From positions 9,720,967 to 9,784,966 of the forward strand of contig CM030706.1 of the NCBI GenBank assembly GCA_017979445.1: a stretch of 64,000 bases of DNA. Direction: 5' to 3'. The notes below the pieces were generated by a model that worked only from the letters and a program-made list of their open reading frames with translations, was not told the origin of the DNA and did no database searches. The translations under genes were made by a program, and so were the position numbers. Origin of the DNA: Akebia trifoliata (Eukaryota > Streptophyta > Magnoliopsida > Ranunculales > Lardizabalaceae). Shown one piece after another: positions 1 to 11,714 of the stretch; the first letter of the stretch is position 1; the number at the start of each line of letters is the position of its first letter.

Positions 1-137
1 GGGCTGATTTTTGGTGATGATGATCTCCTCACCATAGAGATCATCCTCACCAAAAATCAGCCCATTCCAAGACCTCTAACCCATGTTTTGAAAAATGTGT
101 TTGCCAAAATGTTTGCCAAACTGTTGGCCATTGATCG

Positions 138-143
<6 letters not shown>
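1..143. mobile_element. Foldback MITE E1 (right part only)
   Basis: Right half of a foldback element cut by the window edge. Positions 1-65 form most of a hairpin (arm GGGCTGATTTTTGGTGATGA and its complement), followed by a terminal arm ending in ...GATCGCTACCC against a (TA)n tract. It is nearly identical to the right halves of the copies at 12189-13320, so it belongs to the same subfamily. No coding potential; the open frame starting at 88 only reads the arm and the TA tract. Confidence 0.85.

Positions 144-184
<41 letters not shown>
144..184. repeat. (TA)n microsatellite between foldback elements
   Basis: Pure TA dinucleotide tract separating foldback copies E1 and E2. It appears to be the target sequence of this element family. 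Confidence 0.95.
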
Positions 185-186
<2 letters not shown>

Positions 187-563
187 GGAGTGTTTGGAGG
201 CCCTAAAGAAAACCAAACGCTGTGCCAAACATTTTTCAAAATAGGGATTAGAAGTTTCAGAATGGGTTGATTTTTTGTGGGGATGATCTCTATGGTTAAG
301 AGATCATCCTCATAAAAATCAGCTCATTCCAAAACTTTTAAGCCAAGTTTACAAGTTGAAAAATCGTGGACCGTCCAATTTTTGTAAATCACTTTTGATG
401 GGGTTAGAAGTTTTGGAATGGGCTCATTTTTTTGTGAGGATGATATCCTCATCATAAAAATCATCCTCACAAAAAATCAATCCATTCTGAAACTTCTAAC
501 TCATACATTGAAAAAATATTTGGCACAATGTTTGGCTTTCTGTAGGGTCTCTGAACTCCACCC
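185..563. mobile_element. Foldback MITE E2, 379 bp
   Basis: Complete copy starting GGGGAGTGTTTGG and ending ...CTGAACTCCACCC, with (TA)n on both sides. Order: terminal arm, hairpin 1 (about 253-345), a linker with TTTACAAGTTG...TTTTTGTAAA, hairpin 2 (about 405-500), terminal arm. Left and reverse-complemented right ends share CCCTA(A/C)AGAAA(A/G)CCAAAC, which the other subfamilies lack. Non-coding; the frame at 418-633 runs through the element and is not a gene. Confidence 0.85.
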
Positions 564-573
564 TATATATATA

Positions 574-933
574 GGGAAGCATTCGGAAACCCTAAAGAGA
601 GCCCAACATTGTGCCAAACATTTTTCAAAATAAGGGTTACAAATTTGGGAATAAGCTGATTTTTTTTGTGAGGATGACCTTTATGGTGAAGAGATCATCC
701 GCACCAAAAATCAGCTCATTCTGAAACTTTTAACCCTAGTTTACAAGTTGAAGAATCGAGGACCGTTCAATTTTTGTAAATCACTTTTGATAGGGTTAGA
801 AATTTCAGAATGGGCTGATTTTTAGTGAAGATATCCTCATCATAGAGATCATCCTCACAAAAAATCAGCCCAATCCAAAACTCTTAACCTATACTTGAGA
901 AAATGTTTCTCCCATTAAGGCCTCCGAACACCA

Positions 934-935
<2 letters not shown>
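574..935. mobile_element. Foldback MITE E3, 362 bp
   Basis: Copy starting GGGAAGCATTCGGAAACCC and ending ...CCTCCGAACACCACC. It is separated from E2 by a 10-bp TA tract and from E4 by a 30-bp TA tract. It has the same two-hairpin architecture as E2, with a shortened right terminal arm. Non-coding. Confidence 0.85.
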
Positions 936-965
<30 letters not shown>

Positions 966-968
<3 letters not shown>

Positions 969-1339
969 AAATGTTCAGCACCAAACATTTTGGCAAAACA
1001 TTTTTCAAAACATGGGTTAAAAGTTTTGTAATGGGCTGATTTTTGGTGAGGATGATCTCTACGGTGAGGAGATCATCATCACCAAAAATCAGCCCATTCC
1101 AAAACTTCTAACCCCATCAAAAATGGTTTACAAAAAATGGACGGTCCCGGTCCACAATTTTTCAACTTGTAAACATGGGACTAGAAGTTTTGGAATGGGC
1201 TGATTTTTGGTGAGGATGATCTCCTCACCGTAGAGATCATCCTCACAAAAAATCAGCCCATTCCAAAACTTCTAATCCATGTAGGACAAAAATGGTTGGC
1301 TAAAATGTTGGCCAAAATGTTTGATGCTGAACAGGACCC
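966..1339. mobile_element. Foldback MITE E4, 374 bp
   Basis: Copy starting GGGAAATGTTCAGCACC and ending ...GATGCTGAACAGGACCC. It contains two near-perfect hairpins with arms of about 40 nt (AGTTTTGGAATGGGCTGATT and complement), and a linker mentioning TTGTAAA/TTTACA. (TA)n flanks both ends. In this copy the linker lies in the opposite orientation to E2 and E3 (GGACCGT versus ACGGTCC), as if the core were inverted relative to the neighbours. Confidence 0.85.
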
Positions 1340-1350
1340 ATATATATATA

Positions 1351-1384
<34 letters not shown>
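1340..1384. repeat. (TA)n / (GA)n simple repeats
   Basis: A short TA tract followed by an AGAGAG tract closes the foldback array. Confidence 0.9.
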
Positions 1385-1387
<3 letters not shown>

Positions 1388-2686
1388 CTAGTCTATCTGA
1401 CGCCGTGTGCACCATCCCATCTTGCCACATGTTACAATAGATAAATAGTCACTTTACGTGAATGGGCATCTAGAGATTTGAAATTGTGACCCAAAGAGCA
1501 AATCCAATCATGCCTTACCATCTCAACTTACCCCTGATGTGTAGGAGATAGATATTAGGGTATCAAATACAAGTACTATTTATAAATACCCCCTAAAGTT
1601 AGAAAAAAGTCCCCTCCAAACCTTATGATTCCAACTTAGTTATAAATTTTCCTTTCTCAAAATACCAAAATATTACAATATTTAAATGACAAGGTGCCCC
1701 TCATTACGAATGGTCATCCTAATCATAAACTATTAAAGGAAAATTATATTATTCTACAATGTTGGTAAAGAAGCGTCTAATTTAATTATTTTATTTATGT
1801 ATTTTTTTCTTTTACTTTTACAAGGAAAGCTGAGAGAGTCACACACTACCTGCCCGGCTGCCCCCAAAACTGTTCATCCTAAATAAGGCCAAGTGGCATA
1901 TTCTTTCAGCCTACTAACTCATGAAATTTGGGCCCACCCCCTAATAGAGCTTGACCCTAGAATTTCTCTCTCTTTATGATTTATGCCATTGGATCAGAGC
2001 ATTTTCTCTCTCGTAAGTTTTCTTATTTGTAAATCTTTCTATAAATAACATTATAAAATTAAGTTTTTGGGCAGGCTGCTCGACGAGCTATGCTTCCAAC
2101 CTTAAGCCTAGAAATAAACATGAATCGGGCCTATCCCAACCTAATAACTAAATGGGCCTAATAACACTACCAAACCCTCGTCCATGTTGGGTAGAGGCAG
2201 ACCTAAACTCAACCTATTAACAGTTTAGGGTCTATACTTATGGACATGGATAGTATATTTGTTATGATTATTAACAGGTTATTCAATTTGTACTTAGATA
2301 GAATATGACATTGAAATTGACAGACGATTTCTGGATATCCATGGAAATAGATTAATGTTGTATTTTTTGTGTTTTTTGTTTTCTTTTAATTTAATGACTT
2401 CGAGTCAAATAAATTATCATATCGATGATTTATCATCTCATTGATTTAGTTGGGATTTCTCACAAGACACTAAACTTATATTATTTTAATATCATTGGTA
2501 AGTCGGAAAAAAGGCTATGAAACTACTTTACGGGAAATCCCTTGGCCCTTCTGAAAATGAGGAATTACCCAAGATGTTTCGATGGGTTTGACTTGCTCTC
2601 TAGTGGTATGGGACACCTTAGAGACAATCACTCCCAATGAATTCTGGGAAGAATCGGTTATAATTTTTTTTTTTTTTTTTTATAAA
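1385..2686. other. Intergenic stretch, no recognised gene
   Basis: AT-rich sequence with frequent stops on both strands. I see no conserved protein motif, tRNA or complete transposon here. It includes a CTATTTATAAATACCCCC palindrome-like TATA stretch near 1580, with no linked gene, and ends in a T homopolymer at about 2664-2680. Confidence 0.6.
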
Positions 2687-2691
2687 GCATG

Positions 2692-4878
2692 TGTAGACAC
2701 GTGATTTCGCCATTACGATGACCACATCTACAATGGTTTGGAGTCGCCACCATTCATGTTGTAAGTGGGTGTGAATGGTCACCTGGTGTACATTTTGAAA
2801 AATTACCATTTTGGGCTCGTGGTGACTCTCGATGGATAAAGATAAATCAACCCTTGAGATTCGGGTAAGCGGCTCGGTTGGAGAAAAGGGAAGGTGTTAG
2901 GCACCATTTTCTCCCCACTAAAGAGTGGTAACCTCAACTAACTCGATCATTTTTTATTTAAAAAAGTGTGAAAGATAACGTGCCACGTGGGTGCATTTGT
3001 ACCCTAGATAGGGGTTCATTTTTGGCTTGATCATAGGGTCATTCCATTGATGGAAATGACCCTTATAGACCTTTAACCTTGGGGTCCATTCATCCTAAAA
3101 AATAAAATGAAGGGGAAAGGGGTGATAGAAGAGGGAGGAGGAGAGGGTGTAGAAGAGAGAGGGGGGGATTGCCTTGAACCCACATTGTATCTTCTTTCTT
3201 CTTTTCTTCTTCTTCTTTGAGTCTTCTTGAGTCCTTAGTATTTTAAACAAATATAACTTTTGTATGGTTGAAGGAATAGAAAAAAGATGATGAGAGAGAT
3301 GAATGTAGTATGTGATTTTTTTTTTGTGTGAGACTTGAGGATGATTAGTGAGAGAGAAGTGGTAATAGTGGTTAGTAGTGAGAGTTGGGGGGATAATTTT
3401 TGTGGTGAAAGTTGGGGGCCATTTTTGGGAAGAGGAGGAGGGTATTTATAGATGTTGAGGAGTTATTTTAGGGATATAATGGGGTGAAGTGAAGAAAAAT
3501 GATAGAATGATTATGAGTTTGAGAGAGAAGTGGGTGTAATTTAGAGGAGATTGGAGGGTATTTAGGGAAGGAGGGTTAAATGGGTGAGTTTTGACCCAAA
3601 TGGTATGGATCCTACCTAACCCATTTGGGTGGAGTGTTTGGTGAGGTGAGTTTAAGATGGTGGTTGTGATTAAATGGTATTTGATTTAAGAGAATGGAGG
3701 ATTTAAAGAGGTGGTTGATGATATTTTGGGAGGGTGAGGGAGATGATGCCATGTGTGAAAGTGGGTGGAAATGAAGGGTTGAGATAAGTTGATGGGAGAG
3801 GTTGAGTGTTTGACTTGAGAGGATGGTGTAGGTTTAGGTTGTAGATGTGGGTTTTGTAGGGAATGATGAGGGTAGATTAGGGGAGGTATAAGTTAGGGGT
3901 GTGGGTAGATGTATTTGATTTGAGAGAAAAGGTGATGAGTTGATGTGTGGGTAGATGGGATTTAAAGCAAATTAATGGGGTAGGTAGTTGGGTGAGGGAG
4001 GTGAGATGGGGTGATGACATTTGTCATCTTTGATTATCAAGATGGTGATTGGTTGATGTGGGTTGTGGTTTATGGGTTAGGGTTGTGGGTTGGATAATGA
4101 ATTGGATATGATTAATGATTTGTGGGCTTTGTAGTGTTGGGCTTAAGTTTTAGAAATGGTTTTGGGTTTTAGGGATTGGTTGAGGGTTATTTTGGAATGG
4201 ATTTTGAGGGTATAGGTTGGTTTTAGATTTTAGGTGATGTGGGTTTGATTTTAGGCTAGGGGTTAGGTGAGAAATTGATTTAGGAAAGTGTTGAGGGCTT
4301 GTGGGCCTTAGGTGGGTCTATGGTTTTTACGGATTCGGAGGCGGAGCGGTGGTAGTAGAGAAGGGGTAGGCATCCCAAGTCTGATATTTTTTTAATTTAT
4401 TAAATCTTTTGAGATTTTTGAATTTATTGAATTAATCAAAATGCCACGTGTTAGCAAATAGGACTTTTTAGGCCCGTTGGAGAATTTCATCGAAAATTTG
4501 GCGTTTTTGATTTTGGAAGCGGAGCGGTGAATATTGGGAAAGCGTAAGGTAGGTCGAGTCCTTTTGGTGGGCCTCCTAAACCATTGAGAGGTCTTAGGGA
4601 CCTCGGTTTGGTCAAAATGTCACTTTTTAACTCTTTGAGGCCCGTTAGCCTACTTTGTTGGAAAATCGATATTTTGAATGGAGCGCGGTAGATAGGAGCA
4701 TGCCAAATCTTTTTGGTGGACCTACTAACCCATTGAGAGGTGTTAGAGGCTTTGATTTGTCAAAAAATGTCATATTTCGATTGGTTTGGGCTTTTGAGTC
4801 CCGTTGGCAATTTTTATTGAAAAGTCTGTATTTTTGGGCCCTTTCAAGTTTGGGCCCGTTCAAATTGGGGTGTCTACA
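2692..4878 (-). mobile_element. Solo LTR of a Ty3/Gypsy (Tat-like) element
   Basis: A 2,187-bp LTR with perfect 9-bp terminal inverted repeats (TGTAGACAC / GTGTCTACA) and a 5-bp TSD GCATG at 2687-2691 and 4879-4883. Minus orientation is shown by GGAGTCGCCACC near 2740 and GGAAGGTGTTAGGCACC near 2890, which are the reverse complements of the 3'-end blocks in the plus-strand LTR at 18515-20284. A reverse TATA box (CTATAAATA on minus) lies near 3433. No PBS, PPT or coding region adjoins it, so it is best explained as a recombination product. The middle is G-rich on the plus strand and codes for nothing I recognise. Confidence 0.85.
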
Positions 4879-7151
4879 GCATGGTTGTTTTTTTAACCCA
4901 AGAAGTTGAAGATAATTGGCTGGGGAAAAAAATCAAAGGTGTTTTGGTTTCAGGTTGAGAACAAGGGTAATGAGGTCATTTTGAAAGTCTTGTAAACACC
5001 CTAATTTGATCGAACAAGCCCAAGAGATCATTCAAATCTAATATCGATGAGAATTTTGATCAATTAGTGGGACTTACTTGAACTAATCAAGGATGATCAA
5101 TCTAGATCATTAAAAATTCATTTTTTACTTGACCATATGGACCAAACAGACAAGTATAGCTTTGACTGGCCATATGGCACATATGGCCAAACTAATTTTT
5201 ATGCTAGCTTTTCTTTTGTGATGTGAAGGCTTAATTTGCTCTGGTCTTACCTAGAAAAAGGCCAAGCATAGTTTCTTCGGGTCGTACCTAGCATACATCC
5301 TATTCAATTAGACAATTAGAGAGTTCATGTGTGCTTGAGATTCTCAATAGAAAAATGATCTCTTCAACCCTTCTAAATTGGATTTTTCTTTATCTAATCC
5401 CTTTTTAATTCTATCATTACCCATGCTTAAATTCTCCATGATTTTTCTCACCCAAATTCCTTTGGTTATCTACTCATTCTCTTAATTTTGACCCAAGATT
5501 CTTCTTAGACCCCACCTTAATTCACCCCCCCCCTCTAACATTAGTATCTTAAGACTCATTAGGGATGCTTCACCTTTCTACCCTTATAATATTCTTCAAA
5601 ATTTAAAGAAGTTTCATGACATTCAATGTAAATTGACCATATTCCAAATCCTATGACCACATTGTCCACCCTAGAGAATTCTCTAGAACTTGAGCTCAAT
5701 AACCAACCTATCCCTAATTTGTTAGACTCTCTCAAGGGAGTTGACCAAATTATCCAAAATTCAACTACTTAATTGCATGTCATTTAATCTAATTCTCTTA
5801 AATTTGTCTCAAGGTGAAAGTCATATGACCATTTTAGCCTCCATCAAGAATCATCTAGAATTTGTCGGTTTTTACCATCCTACTCATTGATAATCATGAT
5901 TGGCAAAACTCAATAAGGAGTAAAAGATCTTCCATGAAGGTTTTAGTGAAATTATTGGGAACTTGAAGATTTATAATTGATTTATCCCAATGGTCTCTCA
6001 AAATCTTATAAATAGGAGACCCTTCCAAGACAAAATGAGGAGTTCATTTGGTAATCCAAAAATTCTGCCCAAATCTCTCTCAAACCTTTCTAGCCTTCCA
6101 TTTTTCTCAAACTTCTCTTATAATCCCTAGAAGAAAATTTCAAAAATAAGAACAATATGGGGTTAAGCCTTCCATTCTCCCTCATCTAATCCTCCACATT
6201 CTTACTACATCCCTTCTTTATTTTCAAGTAATTTCCCTTTGTTTACATACTCTTTTAATTTAATAATGTAGATTTACATTTGCTAACAAGAGGTTTAAGG
6301 ATAGAGAGTATTTTCTCTTTGAGGTAATCTTTCCCATAAAGTCCTCAATAAGCTCCTTAAGAACATTAGAATAGCTTTACTTTCATGCATTTAAATTTTA
6401 TAGTATAGTTGCTTGAAATTTCATTTACTTTACTTGCAAATTTAATTTCCTAGACTAGATGTTTATCGTCTTTTATTCCTTGGTGGCAATAGAGTTAGAG
6501 AGTAAGCTCTCTTAAGAGATAATCTTCGGTTGCTTATATCCAACCTTTATAGCCAACAAAAACAGTTAAAAAATGGACAAAATCACATGCATGTAGTCTT
6601 GATTCCTACGTGATGTGGTTCAAATCATAAATCTCACCAAATGATCAAACCAATAAACAAAGTCTCTTAAAAGAGCACATAAACTTATTTTGAAGCTTTA
6701 GACCAAAAATGATGAAATCCAAATGGATTTTCATCAAAATCACAAGCTCATAAAAAATTCAGCAAACACATACTTCTAGTAGGGCTTGTTCATCATCTTA
6801 ATTTGTTCATTTTCTAGAATTAAACTATAAATTATTTTCCTTAATTCTCTCTACAACTCCATATATCTTCAAAACTTCAAAAAAACTTAGTTTCAAGTGC
6901 TTCATCTATGGTCATTTTGGTAACATCTTTGGATAGGAGGGGCAAGGTGTCTAATACCTTCCTTGTTCCTCAATCGAACTCCCTTACTTAAAATTTCTAG
7001 GAAGACCCTTCCCACTAACCATTTGGAAATGAAAGAAACTACAAGCCAAGGAAAAAAATATTTAAATTTTTTTATGATGTCCATTCACACCTTAAATGAA
7101 TAGTGGCAACTTTAAAATTCAAGTAGATGAGCTCAAAACTTTAAAGGTTTC

Positions 7152-7777
7152 TATTGTGGCTAGATCCCAAACCACACACGGAGACCCGATTATTGAAATT
7201 AACCATTTCTAACACCAAAACAACCAATCTCAACAAACAAACTCTAAGAATGTGCTGCAAAGCAAATGAAAATAATAATAAAGAAAGTAGAAAAATGAAC
7301 ACAACCACAAGGCAAGATATATGTGGTTCACCAATAATGGGAATACATTCACGGGCAAGTCGACAAATAGAAATCCACTACTCAAAGGAAGAAATTACAA
7401 GTATGGAGGTTTATGCTTACCTCCAACTCTCCAGTAAAACCAACCAAATCTCTACACCCAACTCTAGTAATAACCCAAATAAGAAATCGATCTTACTTCT
7501 ATTGTCACAAATTCGTAATAACAATTTGTAGATCACCCTCAAATACCTTGAATTTCTAGGTTTTACAAGAGAAGAAAAAATACATATATAGAGACTCAAT
7601 GATTCCTCACGCTCTCGAACAAAAGAGAAACCCCCTTTTATGGACAATTACTATCGTATAGGAACCCTTTTTGTTTTTCATAAACTAATGAAATGATATT
7701 ACCCAAAATACCCTTGGACAAAACTCATTAACCTTAAGAAACAAAAGAATGGTGGTTTTAGATCGCCAAATCCAACA
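7152..7777 (-). repeat. 3' LTR of the minus-strand Copia relic (626 bp)
   Basis: On the minus strand it begins TGTTGGATTTGGCGATC and ends near TCTAGCCACAATA. It matches the 10140-10475 LTR at both ends but retains about 290 bp in the middle that the other copy lacks. The open frames in it (7154-7531, 7417-7647) are non-coding LTR sequence. Confidence 0.8.
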
Positions 7778-7828
7778 ATCTCCACCTTGATAGAAAATTA
7801 CCTACATGTCATTGTCAAACCACCAAGC

Positions 7829-10002
7829 TTACATTGACTTGAAACCTAAAGAAGTCAAATCCTTTTCCAACTTCTCTACTTGAACTGTCTTCATTAGCAT
7901 ATCCGCTAAATTTTCATTGGTTCCAACCTTTATCAATCGCACTATGCATTCTTCACTTATGTGGCCTAACCTCCGATGCCAAAACAAAATCAAGTAATCA
8001 TTTTCTCTCACCATGTTTGCATTTCCAATCACCATTTCTCCAACTAACTTGTATAAGTTTCCAAACTGTACACCCTTGATGACAACCAATGCTCATTTGG
8101 TGATCTTGAAAACTCTACCTTGCCAAATGAATTTGTAGCCATCTAAGTCTAATTCGAAAAGAGATATCAAATTCTTATTTAATTCCAGCATATGTCTAAC
8201 ACCTTTAAATATTCTCACCATCCCATCAAATATTTTCAACCTTACCATGCCAACTCCAACCATTTTGCTAGTTGAGTTGTTTCCTATCAAAATTGAACCA
8301 CTTTCACATTGTTCATATGAACTAAACTAAGACCGATGGGGGCACATGTGATGAGTAGCACCACTATCAAGAATCCAATTTTGTTGGAACATGGGATTGT
8401 CTCAAGCCATGAACACTTCATTTTCAATCAACTCAAAAGTAAACTCTTCAACTTGATTAGCTTCTTTATTTTTTTGGGTACTTTGTTTCTCCTTACCCAT
8501 CTCTTTATTGGAACTTGAATCTTTACCCGATTCTTTTCTTTTCCAACAATCCTTATATGTGTCTCATCTTGCCACAAGACCAACAACCTTCCTTGTAAAA
8601 ATGACCTATAAATCTTGATTGATGCTTAGATTTGCTTCTTGACATGTGAGCCTCCATATCCAAGTCTCCCGAGCTTCCTAAGGATGTCTTCCTTCAAAGT
8701 TCTTCAGCAAGTAATGCACTACACACTACATCCAAGTCAAAAATATTTTCTTTTGTACAAATCAAAGTAGTGTCCAAATTATCATAAGACTCCGGCAATG
8801 TGCATAATCAGAAAGTCATCATTTTCTCCCACCATGTTTGCATCTCCAACCACTATTTCTCCAACTAACTTGTATAAGTTTCCAAACCGTACACCCTTGA
8901 TGACAACCAATGCTCTTTTGGTGATCTTGAGAACTCCACCTTGCTCAGTGAATTTATAGTCATCCAAGTCTAATTCGAAAAAAGCTATCAAACTCTTCTT
9001 TAATTTCGGCACATGTCTAACACTTTTAAGTGTTCTCACCATCCTATCAAACATTCTCAACCATACCGTGCCAACTTCAACCATTTTGTTAGTTGAGTTA
9101 TTTCCCGTCAAAATCAAACCACTTTCACATCGTTCATATAAACTAAACCAAGATCAACATGTGATGAGTAGGATCACTATCAAGAATCCAATTTTGTTGG
9201 AATATGAGATTATCTCAAGCCATGAACACTACATTTTCAATAAACTCGGAAGTAAACTCTTCAACTTGATTGGCTTCTTTCTTTTCTTTGGCACTGTGCT
9301 TCTCGTTACTCATCTCTTTGTTAGAACTTGAATCTTTACCCGATTCTTTTCTTTTCCAACAATCGTTATATGTGTTTCATTTTACGACAATAACAACAAC
9401 CTTCCTTGTCAAAATGACCTTCAAATATTGATTGATGCTTGGATTTGCTTCTTGACATGTGAGCCTCCATATTCGAGTCACCCGAACTTTCCAAGGATGA
9501 CTTCCTTCGAAGTTCATCGGCAAGTAATGCACAACACACCGCATCCAAGTCAAAAGAATCTTCTTTGGTGCAACTCAAAGTAGTAACCAAATTATCATAA
9601 GACTTCAGCATTGTGCATAATAAAATCATCGCCTTATCCTATATTTTTATTCTCACACCAATGCTTCAAGTTGACGAATAATATTGTTAAACTCATTTAG
9701 GTGCTTCGAGATCTTTGTGCCTTCATTCATTCTCATGGAATATAATTTTCTTTTCAAGAAAATTCGATTAATTAGAGACTTGATTTGATACAAGCCATTT
9801 TTAACTTCACCCATAAATCTTTTATCATTTTCTTCCTGACAATATTGAATAGAACTTCATTCTCTAAACACAAACGAATGGTTGCCCGCACCTTCAAATT
9901 AAGTTCTTCCCTATCATCTTCGTTCATGTTTTCTGACTTATTGTCTTTCACATACAAAATCTTGTGTTGTCCTTGTTGAATTAAGAAATCATGGATCTCC
10001 AT
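7829..10002 (-). pseudogene. Copia gag-pol relic with an internal tandem duplication
   Basis: Minus-strand gag begins near 10002 (MEIHDFLIQQGQHKILYVKD, then a UBN2-type gag region). It continues at 9629-9366, where CCYCRKMKHI is a decayed zinc knuckle. Pre-integrase sequence follows at 9117-8782 (VRHVPKLKKSLIAF) and again at 8290-8093 (VRHMLELNKNLISL). At 8089-7829 the GAG-pre-integrase motif HRRLGHISE is fused directly to the Copia C-terminal signature NENLADMLMK. Between these two motifs a functional element would carry integrase, RT and RNase H, so this is a deletion derivative. The gag-C to pre-integrase block occurs twice in tandem. Frameshifts and stops make it non-functional. Confidence 0.8.
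7990..9627 (-). repeat. Two diverged tandem copies of an ~815-bp Copia segment
   Basis: Sequence from about 7990-8806 recurs at about 8807-9627. For example, GGTGATCTTGAAAACTC near 8100 matches GGTGATCTTGAGAACTC near 8920, and ATTATCATAAGACTCCGGCA near 8778 matches ATTATCATAAGACTTCAGCA near 9592. The copies differ by scattered substitutions, so the duplication is old. Confidence 0.75.
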
Positions 10003-10139
10003 CTTCTACAACTCAAAATCTTTTTTCCCATCAAATTTCTCCACCTCAAATTGAATACTCACCATTTTTCTTGTAAAAGTCTCTTACAAGTAAATTATCA
10101 AACACCTTTCATACACAACTCGATTGCTTCGATACCACT

Positions 10140-10475
10140 TGTTGTCGTTAGATCTCAAACCACACACGAAAACCCGATTATTAAAATTAATCCTTTCTAA
10201 CACCAAAACAATCAATCTCAACAATCAAACCCCAAGAATGTATTGTAAAACAAATGTAAGTAATAATAAAAAGAGTAGAGAAATGAACTCAACCACAACA
10301 CAAGATATATGTGGTTCACCCACAATGGGATTACATCCATGGACAATAACTATCATCTAGGAACCTCTTTTGTTTCTTATAAACTAATGAAACGACATTA
10401 CCAAAAATACTATTGGACAAAACTTATTAACCTTAAGAAACAAAGAATGGTGATTTTATATCACCCAACCTAACA
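10140..10475 (-). repeat. 5' LTR of the minus-strand Copia relic (336 bp, internally deleted)
   Basis: It begins on minus with TGTTAGGTTGGGTGAT and ends TCTAACGACAACA next to the PBS. Compared with the 626-bp partner it lacks roughly 290 bp from the middle; the join is near 10340, where CCATGGACAATAACTATC bridges two regions separate in the other copy. Confidence 0.8.
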
Positions 10476-10503
10476 ATTTCGAAGCCCACGTATCTACAAG
10501 TCT

Positions 10504-11381
10504 ATTACAGAAGATCAAGGACAAAGTAGAATATAGGCATTGTGATAAATATTTGAAAGAACACTACTATTACCATGCCAACTTTTGCTAATAGCATACC
10601 AACTATGTACAATTCTTTGGTGATTTACATAGGAATTGGTATGGCATTAGTAAAAGTTGGTTTGGCAATAGCAACTCCATATTTGAAATACCAATGTTTT
10701 AAATAGATGACATTGCCCCTCTTGACTTGGGTCTTCTCTCATAGGTAATAAGAAATTTTCTAAATACCCTTTTTCTTCAACTTAAAATAAAAAATCGTTG
10801 AATGTTCTCTCTATAATCAGTTATATATCTTCAAGTTTTTCAACCTTACGATTAGCTATAGTTTGCCCTTCACAAGAAAATCTTGGCTCCACCCCCACTA
10901 AAATTGGTTGCAGTCCCTTGATTATGTACAATAGAAAATGAATGAAAATAATGAGAATAAAATAGGAAAGATAATTGAGTTTACTTTGACGTTATACATG
11001 GTAATCCAATATTGGATGATTTTCACATCCAAATCAACATTTCAGAATGACCATCTCTTTGATTTGATGGAAAAAAGCCTTAAAGTGAATATTCTTAATG
11101 TCGTCTGAGATTTATTTCTCAAAGCATGAATTAAGATGAAGTTCATTGAAAATTCCACGAGGTGTACGATTAGAAAGATATATGCCTGAATGTGAGGTGT
11201 GACTGAGACATATGTCTTCTAGAGAATTTTATACTAGTTGTAATTTCTATTTTTTATCCTCTTTTCTCTTATTGAAATATAATAGTTACGTTTTACATCA
11301 CAATTATAGTAGAAGTTTAAAATTTGGAATTTGATATTCATTCGGATTTGAAACGTGAAATTTGTAAAATGTGATGATTAA

Positions 11382-11417
<36 letters not shown>

Positions 11418-11714
11418 TTTTTTAATATTAACTAGATGTATATTTGATATTGTTTATTTAAGTATTCCATGCCGTGAGAGTTCTACCTCAAGATGTCTTA
11501 CATTGCGCCTAAACATCCGAAAATAGTGTTCTTACCATCTCAACTTATTTTGATTTCTTAATTCTTGTTTATGAATTACTAACACGTGTATCAAGAAGTG
11601 AAGACAAGAGTGTCACACCAGGTTTTAGTTATTTATAGAGGAATCAAGACCTGAGTTAGAGAGAAGGGAGGGAAGGAATGGAGGAGTTCTTAAGAGAGTA
11701 GGTCAAAGAAAATT
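10504..11714. other. Intergenic stretch with decayed MITE scraps
   Basis: No gene recognised. It contains an imperfect hairpin at 10570-10668 (listed separately). It also has a scrap at 10690-10740 resembling the repeat at 51566-52637 (GATGACATTGCCCCTCTTGACT), an (ATT)n tract near 11385-11416, and a fragment near 10880-10910 (AAAATCTTGGCTCCACCCCC) resembling the hAT MITE at 38595-38875. Confidence 0.6.
10570..10668. repeat. Imperfect hairpin, arms 32 nt
   Basis: The arm at 10570-10601 pairs with 10637-10668 with about 6 mismatches over 32 positions; the loop is about 35 nt and partly self-complementary (TATGTA/TACATA). It could be a small decayed foldback MITE or a small-RNA-type hairpin; the sequence alone does not decide. 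Confidence 0.5.

Larger units (their letters stand above)
7152..10475 (-). mobile_element. Degenerate Ty1/Copia retrotransposon, minus strand
   Basis: Copia relic with its 5' LTR on the right (10140-10475) and 3' LTR on the left (7152-7777), inside a solo Gypsy LTR. Flanks GTTTC and ATTTC are a TSD with one mismatch. The minus-strand PBS TGGTATCGAAGCAATCG lies at about 10121-10137, next to the 5' LTR, and a purine tract (TCAAGGTGGAGAT on minus) precedes the 3' LTR. The interior keeps gag and pre-integrase pieces plus the extreme C-terminus of pol; integrase, reverse transcriptase and most of RNase H are gone. Confidence 0.85.
4991..10498 (+). mobile_element. Second solo Gypsy LTR, interrupted by a Copia element
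   Basis: It begins TGTAAACACC at 4991 and ends CACGTATCTACA at 10498, with TSD AGTCT at 4986-4990 and 10499-10503. A Copia relic occupies 7152-10475. Without it the LTR is about 2,180 bp, close to the solo LTR at 2692-4878, and both end in CACGT(A/G)TCTACA. LTR-type 3' blocks are visible at about 6945-6975 (GGCAAGGTGTCTAATACCTTCC) and about 7085-7125 (CATTCACACC...GTGGCAAC). A plus-strand TATA box (CTTATAAATAGGAG) sits near 6008. The pairing of its two halves across the Copia insert rests on the matching TSD and terminal sequence. Confidence 0.75.
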
